Part shown: positions 6,398 to 10,896 of the stretch, one piece after another
How the letters are laid out: each line of letters begins with the position of its first letter
How positions within the stretch are numbered: position 1 is the stretch's first letter
Origin: an uncultured Erysipelotrichaceae bacterium
GTDB lineage: Bacteria > Bacillota_I > Bacilli_A > Erysipelotrichales > Erysipelotrichaceae
Length of the DNA stretch: 10,896 bases
Reading direction: 5' to 3'
Assembly: GCA_902782955.1 (NCBI GenBank)
Contig: CACZPD010000080.1
Coordinates: 1-10,896, forward strand
Program-made: the position numbers and the translations under genes
The notes under the pieces: generated by a model
What the model was told of the DNA's origin: nothing
What the model saw: the letters and a program-made list of their open reading frames with translations, nothing else
Database searches by the model: none

Positions 6398-7957
6398 TTA
6401 TTTATTATTGACCGAGCGCATTCCTTCCCGCATCGCATCCAGGATGCCCATACGGATCATCGTTGAGCTTGCGCCGTAACAGATATGGTAACCCGCCCTG
6501 GTCTCATAGATACGATAGGAGCCGAGATGCTTCAGCCTGTCAATGTTGACTTTGGAGGAATCGTATACGCCGATGGTCAGCGAACTGATCCCGGAATGGA
6601 TCATCTTGATGTTTTCCACACCGCCGACTGCGCGCAGCGTACCGTTGACCATTCTTGTCTTGGCGTCCGTATGGAACAGATCAAGCGCCATATGTTTGAA
6701 ATACAGCCTTGTCAGCAGGAAATATAATACAAAAGATATGACACCGGTGACCGCGACGACGATCAGCGTTTTCTGCAGTCCCGGATTGCTTGCATAGGAA
6801 ATGAATTCCGGAAGGGTTCCCGGCATAGCCGTGATAATGGAAGTATCCGCGTAATGATAGCCGAGGAACGCGTTCATGGAATACAGGACCGCATACAGCA
6901 CGCCTGTATAAAGGATATGGATGAAGAACAGCAGCGGGCAGAGGAATATCAGAAGCAGCTCCAGCGGCAGGAGCGTACCGAACAGGATCGATACGATCAC
7001 CGCGATCAGACACAGGAAGAATGCCTTTCTCCTCTCCATCTTGTCAGTTGTCAGCGACAGCATAGCCCAGATCATGCCCGGCACCGCGAAGATATTCAGC
7101 ACATAATACGGCGTAATGAACTTGCCGGCTGTACCGGTCAGGGCAGACGCACCAAGCTGGGCAGTCCAGATATTGACATCACCGGTAATGCTGGCACCGG
7201 CCACATTGACCCAGGAACCGCCGCTGATGCCGTACCAGAACGGCTGACGGATCCATGTTCCGAGGTTGAACACACTCAGGAAACGGTCAAGCATGCCGTA
7301 GATCGTCAGATTGATCGGATTGGTCGTATCGGCAACGATGAAATTCAGGATCTTGTCATTGTAGTTGATAAATACAGGCCAGATATAAGCGATCACGATA
7401 CCGGCAAGGACACACAGGAACATTGTCCGGATCGTGCATGATACTTCTTTTGAAATGAAGGAAAAGAATCCGTATTCATTTTTATTCCTTGCCCCGCGGT
7501 ATGCCCACAAGGTCAGAGCGGCTACGATCAGCGCGCCGATCAGGCCTGTCTGAAGCGGGTAATGCGTCGCGTTGGAAAGCGCCCCGACGTAGGAACGGCT
7601 GACATTCAGACCCAGGATGGAGCTGTACGCCGTTGTCGGCAGGTTTGTACTGGTGAAATACATGGTCGTAATGAGGAACATGATATATCCCAGAAATGCC
7701 GAGAAGATCGTTGCGGCACTGCCGCCCCTTCTCATTGCCAGCCTCATCATGAACAGGATCGGGAAATTTACGATGACAAACTGTCCCGTTTTCAGCATCA
7801 GTTCCGCCAGTGAAAGCAGGAACTGATTATTGACCGAACTCGCGATGCCCAGTGCAGGTGATGTCACCGTCATCCCGATGCCGGTCAGGATCGTCCCCAG
7901 AAATACCAGTCCCAGCGGATATTTTAATATTTCATATATCGAATGCCAGTTGCGCAT
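6398..7957 (-). CDS. Degenerate PTS EIIC-EIIB-like membrane protein (glucose superfamily)
   Basis: A 519-residue protein with about nine or ten hydrophobic membrane segments (residues about 12-420), then a cytoplasmic EIIB-like domain (437-510). The layout matches glucose/maltose-type PTS permeases: FPILFMMRLAM, PFWYGISGG, a glycine-rich loop and PLELLLIFLCPLLFFIH. Key residues are lost. Gly456 in HSGISSL stands where DACITRL carries the phosphorylated Cys, and Ser459 stands where that motif has its Arg. GTLLPLEL (327-334) replaces GITEPIEF, losing the first Glu but keeping Glu333; the LHH histidines before PFW become Gly233-Thr234. Surrounding EIIB residues (VENI, DSSKV, LKHLG, YGAS) still align, so this is loss of catalytic residues rather than an unrelated domain. 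There is no EIIA domain. It probably transports or senses a sugar without phosphorylating it. AGAGG lies 7 bases before the ATG; a possible weak -10 (TACAAT, complement of 7982-7987) lies upstream. Confidence 0.8.
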   Translation of the reverse strand: MRNWHSIYEILKYPLGLVFLGTILTGIGMTVTSPALGIASSVNNQFLLSLAELMLKTGQFVIVNFPILFMMRLAMRRGGSAATIFSAFLGYIMFLITTMYFTSTNLPTTAYSSILGLNVSRSYVGALSNATHYPLQTGLIGALIVAALTLWAYRGARNKNEYGFFSFISKEVSCTIRTMFLCVLAGIVIAYIWPVFINYNDKILNFIVADTTNPINLTIYGMLDRFLSVFNLGTWIRQPFWYGISGGSWVNVAGASITGDVNIWTAQLGASALTGTAGKFITPYYVLNIFAVPGMIWAMLSLTTDKMERRKAFFLCLIAVIVSILFGTLLPLELLLIFLCPLLFFIHILYTGVLYAVLYSMNAFLGYHYADTSIITAMPGTLPEFISYASNPGLQKTLIVVAVTGVISFVLYFLLTRLYFKHMALDLFHTDAKTRMVNGTLRAVGGVENIKMIHSGISSLTIGVYDSSKVNIDRLKHLGSYRIYETRAGYHICYGASSTMIRMGILDAMREGMRSVNNK

Positions 7958-7993
7958 GAATGAACCTCTTTTCGTTCTAATATTGTAACAAAT

Positions 7994-8767
7994 CTAGAAT
8001 AAGCTTTGTAGTTTTTTCAGATAGGATACCTTTCTCCCCTGCAGCATACGTACCCGTGTGCACTCACAGACATGAATACGCACTTCCCCGATCTCATGGA
8101 TCGGATAGGCATCTGCGTCCACGCCCAGCACGGCGCCGCGGAAGTTGGCTGCCTTCAGTGTGATCCTGGAATCGCCCTTCAGTACGAACGGCGCGTCCAG
8201 GGAACGGCATTTGCTGTGATGGATGCCGGCGATCTCCGTGATCTGGATCAGATCCAGCCCGTCCTGGATCACAGCGCCGCCGAGCGAACGGTTATAAGCC
8301 GTGCTTCCCAGCTGCGTGCAGATGCACAGACCCGTGCCGCGGAATTTCTCAAAGTACTCATCATTGATCAGGATATCGACTTCCTGCGAACGGGCTGCGT
8401 TCTCGATCCGGATCTCGTTGATGGCGTAGAATGTCTGGTCTCCTGCTTCACAAGTCAGCAGGGGATAATATACTTCCTTCCATTTTTTATGCAGGAAGAC
8501 ATCCATGAACGCTTCAAAATCACGGTCTTCAAAATCGGTATAGAAACCAAGTGTTCCCGTATGGATGCCGTAGAAACGTACATCGTCCAGCTGGTCGATA
8601 TACTGATGCACGGCATAGATAAAGGTGCCGTCGCCGCCGATGACGAATACCGTATCCGGATTCTTTTCATCTTCCGTGTACGCAGCCGGATCCAGCCGTT
8701 TTCTGATCTCCTCACGGATGCCGAATGAAACATCATCCGGTCTCGTCACAAATGCATATTTTTCCAT
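7994..8767 (-). CDS. nadK: NAD kinase
   Basis: A 257-residue cytoplasmic NAD kinase (ppnK family), which phosphorylates NAD+ at the 2' position of its adenosine ribose to make NADP+. Motifs: GGDG (44-47) with the catalytic Asp46, GTLGF (71-75), NE at 117-118 in AINEIRIE, and GSTAYNRSLGG (154-164); the C-terminal beta-sandwich region with DAPFVLKGDSRI follows. The length is that of the short Bacillota enzymes, so no extra regulatory domain is present. I chose ATG at 8767 because the frame upstream is the end of the hydrolase gene: the hydrolase TGA (8773-8775) lies five bases before and inside the GGTGA ribosome site. The two genes are thus translationally coupled. 36 bases separate it from the PTS-like gene. 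Confidence 0.96.
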   Translation of the reverse strand: MEKYAFVTRPDDVSFGIREEIRKRLDPAAYTEDEKNPDTVFVIGGDGTFIYAVHQYIDQLDDVRFYGIHTGTLGFYTDFEDRDFEAFMDVFLHKKWKEVYYPLLTCEAGDQTFYAINEIRIENAARSQEVDILINDEYFEKFRGTGLCICTQLGSTAYNRSLGGAVIQDGLDLIQITEIAGIHHSKCRSLDAPFVLKGDSRITLKAANFRGAVLGVDADAYPIHEIGEVRIHVCECTRVRMLQGRKVSYLKKLQSLF

Positions 8768-8772
8768 ACTCT

Positions 8773-8776
8773 TCAC
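8773..8776 (-). promoter_or_regulatory. nadK ribosome site overlapping the upstream stop codon
   Basis: On the minus strand GGTGA contains both the weak Shine-Dalgarno for nadK and the TGA stop of the membrane-anchored hydrolase, five bases before the nadK ATG. Ribosomes ending on the hydrolase would be in place to start nadK. Confidence 0.6.
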
Positions 8777-9669
8777 CGCTTTTCCGTTTTTTCCTGTATG
8801 AACCGCTCCAGCTCCGATCCGGTCCAGATCTCGCATGCCCTCGCAAATACCGCCTGGTCTTCCGAAACAGCTTTGGAACGCTGATAGAGTGGATCATCCG
8901 CATACTCAGGATTGTTGTATTCCGCAAATCCCTGTACGGCATCCGCATATTCCTTGATATTCAGATCCGTACCGGCATTTTTCAGATGTTCGATCAGTAC
9001 CGGCTCCCTGTCCTTCATGGCATCGCTGCCGGTCGTAACAAGAGTAAAAGGCTCCGGATACATACCCATATCCGCGAGATGGATCATGGCATCGTCGATA
9101 AACGGATAGAACGCGATCATCCCGCACAGACGGAATCCCTTCTCCTTCAGATAGGCAGCTGCCCCGATCTGCAGATACGCGCCGGCTGAGAAACCGACGA
9201 AGGAAAACTTCTCCGCATCGATCCCGAATTCCGAAGCATGGACCGCAAAATACAATACAGTATCCTGTATCTCTTCCTGCTGCCAGGGAAACTGCTCCAC
9301 ATCCATCGTTGTGTAATTGATATTGACGATCAGTGAATCCCACTGGTCTGCCATACGGGCACAGTACGAATCCAGCTGGTCGGCATCACCGTCCATGAAC
9401 GAACCGCCGTGCGCGACGAATACTGCCGGCATGCCTTCCGCTTCCCGGGAAGGCCGGTACAGGTTGACCGTTACGCCTTTCTTTCCCTCACGCGGGACAA
9501 TGATCCTTTTGCCGACCCTGTCCGCATCGCTTTTCCGGAGTTTTTCACGCGCCGCTTTGATCCTGCCTGCCAGTCTTTTATCAAAACCGCCGGTTACACG
9601 GTTGTATACATAAAAAGCCAGAAAGATCAGAATCAGAATACCGATTGCATTGATCAGAAAGTTTCCCAT
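8773..9669 (-). CDS. Membrane-anchored alpha/beta hydrolase with altered catalytic histidine
   Basis: A 298-residue alpha/beta hydrolase resembling the Abhydrolase_3/lipase-esterase group. Residues about 4-24 are a hydrophobic segment that looks like an uncleaved N-terminal anchor; the following residues are rich in Lys and Arg, which would keep the catalytic domain cytoplasmic by the positive-inside rule. The oxyanion-hole motif is AHGGSF (His87-Gly-Gly), the nucleophile elbow GFSAG holds Ser161, and the acid is probably Asp216 in TTGSDAMKD. The position normally filled by the catalytic His in HGF is Gln246 (AVQGFAEYN; codon CAG at 8932-8934), so ordinary esterase activity is doubtful. The substrate is unknown. 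The start at 9669 has a strong GGAGG seven bases upstream (complement of 9677-9681); upstream in-frame extension would run through the terminator and promoter. First gene of the run leading to nadK. Confidence 0.85.
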   Translation of the reverse strand: MGNFLINAIGILILIFLAFYVYNRVTGGFDKRLAGRIKAAREKLRKSDADRVGKRIIVPREGKKGVTVNLYRPSREAEGMPAVFVAHGGSFMDGDADQLDSYCARMADQWDSLIVNINYTTMDVEQFPWQQEEIQDTVLYFAVHASEFGIDAEKFSFVGFSAGAYLQIGAAAYLKEKGFRLCGMIAFYPFIDDAMIHLADMGMYPEPFTLVTTGSDAMKDREPVLIEHLKNAGTDLNIKEYADAVQGFAEYNNPEYADDPLYQRSKAVSEDQAVFARACEIWTGSELERFIQEKTEKR

Positions 9670-9695
9670 TGTCTTTCCTCCGTACTGACAGAAGA

Positions 9696-9724
9696 ATTGT
9701 ATCAAAAAACGCGCATATTGACGA
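9696..9724 (-). promoter_or_regulatory. Probable extended -10 promoter for the hydrolase-nadK run
   Basis: On the minus strand TCGTCA (-35, complement of 9719-9724; 4 of 6) and TACAAT (-10, complement of 9696-9701; 5 of 6) are 17 bases apart. TGA directly before the -10 box makes it an extended TGn type. Initiation near 9689 would give a leader of about 20 bases that includes the GGAGG site. It lies just beyond the terminator of the preceding gene. Confidence 0.55.
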
Positions 9725-9733
9725 ATCTGTATG

Positions 9734-9773
9734 AAAAAAAGCCGTATGCTTTCCTTAAGATGCATACAGCTTT
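9734..9773 (-). terminator. Intrinsic terminator after the lipase-like gene
   Basis: A 12-bp stem on the minus strand (9762-9773 with 9738-9749; one G-U pair) with a 12-base loop, followed by a run of seven T (complement of 9734-9740). It begins 14 bases after the stop of the alpha/beta hydrolase gene at 9787 and separates that gene from the downstream run. Confidence 0.85.
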
Positions 9774-9786
9774 CTGCTTATTTGAT

Positions 9787-10713
9787 TCAGATGCACATGC
9801 TGAAGAAGTCGATGATCTGATCTTCCACTTCGCCCCTGATATCCGCATAATTGTGGATCTCATGTCGATACCCGCTGAACAGTCTGGTCGTTACATCGTG
9901 ACCTGTTTCGATCAGCCAGTTGGATGTCTGATAAACACCGGTTCCATACTGCCCTACCGGGTCCTGGTCACCTGCGATATTGAATACAGGCAGGTATTCC
10001 GGCACCTTTTCTGCCCACTGTTTTCCTGTAATATCCTGCATCATCTGCATGAAATACAGCCAGGAACGGTTGGATACAGGTTTCGTAAAGGCATCAAACG
10101 GGTCATCCGCGTGATCCTGCTGGACATACGGATCCTCGCAGATCCATTCATTTCCGAGTTTCGAACCTTCCTCACACCTGTCAAACATCCATCCCATGAC
10201 TTTCTCGCCGATCGAAGGATCGGATTCTGTTCCTTTTCCCTCTTCAACAAGTCTGCGGATCATCGCGGTGCTTTCATCCAGATCCGGCCATACGCCTGTT
10301 GTGCCGCAGAGCGTTACGCCGTCCAGGTCACTTCCGTATTTTGCCATATACTGTCTGGCAATAAAGGAACCCATGCTGTGGCCGAACATGAAGTACGGCT
10401 CATCGGGATACATCTTTTCCACGATGTCATGGAGCTTCTTTTCATCCTCCATCATCGTGGTGAAGCCCTTGTCTCCCCAGTCGCCCCAGCAGTCATTTTC
10501 AATGGCTGTCTTGCCGTGACCGACATGGTCATCAGCCGCGACGATAAAGCCGGCTTCCATGAAGGATGTGATCATATGCAGATATCTGCGGGAATGTTCG
10601 CCGAAACCATGTACCAGCTGGATGATCCCTTCCGGCTCACATGCCGGAACATAGATCCATCCATGGACCTGATCTCTTTCGTTGAAGGATAAAAACTTAA
10701 CTTCATGAAGCAT
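9787..10713 (-). CDS. Alpha/beta hydrolase, monoacylglycerol-lipase-like (Hydrolase_4/serine aminopeptidase S33)
   Basis: A 308-residue cytoplasmic alpha/beta hydrolase with a complete triad: Ser113 in FGHSMGS, Asp251 in IAGDQDPVG and His284 in GYRHEIHNY. The oxyanion loop is VHGFGEHSRRY (34-44) and DDHVGHGKT (61-69) is the usual strand-turn of this group. A long cap occupies residues about 140-235. Members act as lysophospholipases, monoacylglycerol lipases or carboxylesterases; which of these cannot be told from sequence. There is no signal peptide. The ATG at 10713 has GAGG 8 bases upstream; an in-frame GTG at 10722 with AGGAAA upstream is a possible alternative adding three residues. It is separated from the next gene by a terminator and is 66 bases downstream of an unidentified gene end, possibly cotranscribed with it. 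Confidence 0.92.
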   Translation of the reverse strand: MLHEVKFLSFNERDQVHGWIYVPACEPEGIIQLVHGFGEHSRRYLHMITSFMEAGFIVAADDHVGHGKTAIENDCWGDWGDKGFTTMMEDEKKLHDIVEKMYPDEPYFMFGHSMGSFIARQYMAKYGSDLDGVTLCGTTGVWPDLDESTAMIRRLVEEGKGTESDPSIGEKVMGWMFDRCEEGSKLGNEWICEDPYVQQDHADDPFDAFTKPVSNRSWLYFMQMMQDITGKQWAEKVPEYLPVFNIAGDQDPVGQYGTGVYQTSNWLIETGHDVTTRLFSGYRHEIHNYADIRGEVEDQIIDFFSMCI

Positions 10714-10779
10714 AAACGACACCTCACTTTCCTGTTCTGAAACAGACAGCCTCCGCCTTCGTGACAGCAGATATCCCGA

Positions 10780-10896
10780 TCAGCGGCCGAAAAGATCCGC
10801 CAGCGGTTTTACCACTTTCGCGAAATCCTGTACCGCCTGATTCAGCGTTTTGAAATCAATGTCCTGGATCTCTGCCAAAGTGGTTTTTGCGTCCGA
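10780..10896 (-). CDS. C-terminal end of an unidentified protein
   Basis: A minus-strand reading frame enters from the window edge and ends at a TGA (10780-10782), giving 38 residues. The sequence is strongly amphipathic and helical: repeated hydrophobic positions in AEIQDIDFKTLNQAVQDF and AKVVKPLADLFGR, ending in a Gly-Arg tail. This looks like a C-terminal helix or coiled-coil end, but I do not recognise the family. No terminator follows before the lipase-like gene, so cotranscription is likely. The frame is supported only by its openness, codon use like that of its neighbours and the plausible composition. Confidence 0.6.
   Translation of the reverse strand, partial: SDAKTTLAEIQDIDFKTLNQAVQDFAKVVKPLADLFGR

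Noticed and set aside
7982..7987. TACAAT as a promoter -10 box for the PTS-like gene
   Set aside because: The sequence 17 bases upstream (TACAAA) matches only 3 of 6 -35 bases; too weak to list as a promoter.
9409..10692. A 427-codon open frame on the plus strand, antisense to both alpha/beta hydrolases
   Set aside because: It runs through a strong minus-strand terminator and promoter, its translation shows no domain, and both opposite-strand genes have clear catalytic motifs and ribosome sites. It is a codon-bias shadow.
10701..10710. Perfect 10-bp palindrome CTTCATGAAG near the lipase-like start
   Set aside because: It lies inside the coding sequence just after the start codon and is short enough to occur by chance; no second copy seen as an operator pair.
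10732..10745. A small hairpin (CTGTT/AACAG) between the partial gene and the lipase-like gene
   Set aside because: Only five base pairs and no T run on the minus strand, so not a terminator.

Overview
The window comes from a bacterium of roughly 50% GC. Compact, tightly spaced genes, GGAGG-type ribosome sites, a GlmM of the Firmicute type, a short NAD kinase and a glucose-superfamily PTS-like permease point to a Bacillota, probably a gut member of Clostridia or Erysipelotrichia. The exact lineage cannot be fixed from the sequence alone. Nothing looks mobile: I saw no transposase, integrase, CRISPR array, tRNA or rRNA.

Layout. On the plus strand, 1-1186 holds the C-terminal end of a Gfo/Idh/MocA-type oxidoreductase, directly followed by a two-domain protein with a C-terminal GNAT acetyltransferase. 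A bidirectional terminator (1193-1228) separates these from a convergent minus-strand DJ-1/PfpI protein (1233-1742). A divergent plus-strand HAD-IIB phosphatase (1854-2621) ends in its own terminator and faces the minus-strand glmM terminator.

The rest of the window is minus strand. Read in transcription order it holds: the tail of an unidentified gene (10896-10780); a monoacylglycerol-lipase-like alpha/beta hydrolase (10713-9787) with a strong terminator; then a promoter and a close-packed run. That run is a membrane-anchored alpha/beta hydrolase (9669-8773), NAD kinase (8767-7994), a PTS EIIC-EIIB-like membrane protein (7957-6398), a second HAD-IIB phosphatase (6380-5559), an aminoacyl-histidine dipeptidase (5520-4093) and glmM (4043-2697). 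glmM also has its own good promoter. No gene-free stretch exceeds 300 bases; the longest gap is about 117 bases.

How the genes work together. The run mixes core metabolism (NADP supply, amino-sugar phosphate for peptidoglycan, dipeptide turnover) with two proteins that look catalytically crippled. The PTS-like permease has Gly where the EIIB phosphocysteine should be, and has also lost the EIIC histidine and TEP-glutamate signatures. The membrane-anchored hydrolase has Gln where the family's catalytic His is expected. The degenerate PTS protein next to a sugar-phosphatase-type HAD protein is the most interesting feature: it may be a transporter or sensor that no longer phosphorylates its substrate.
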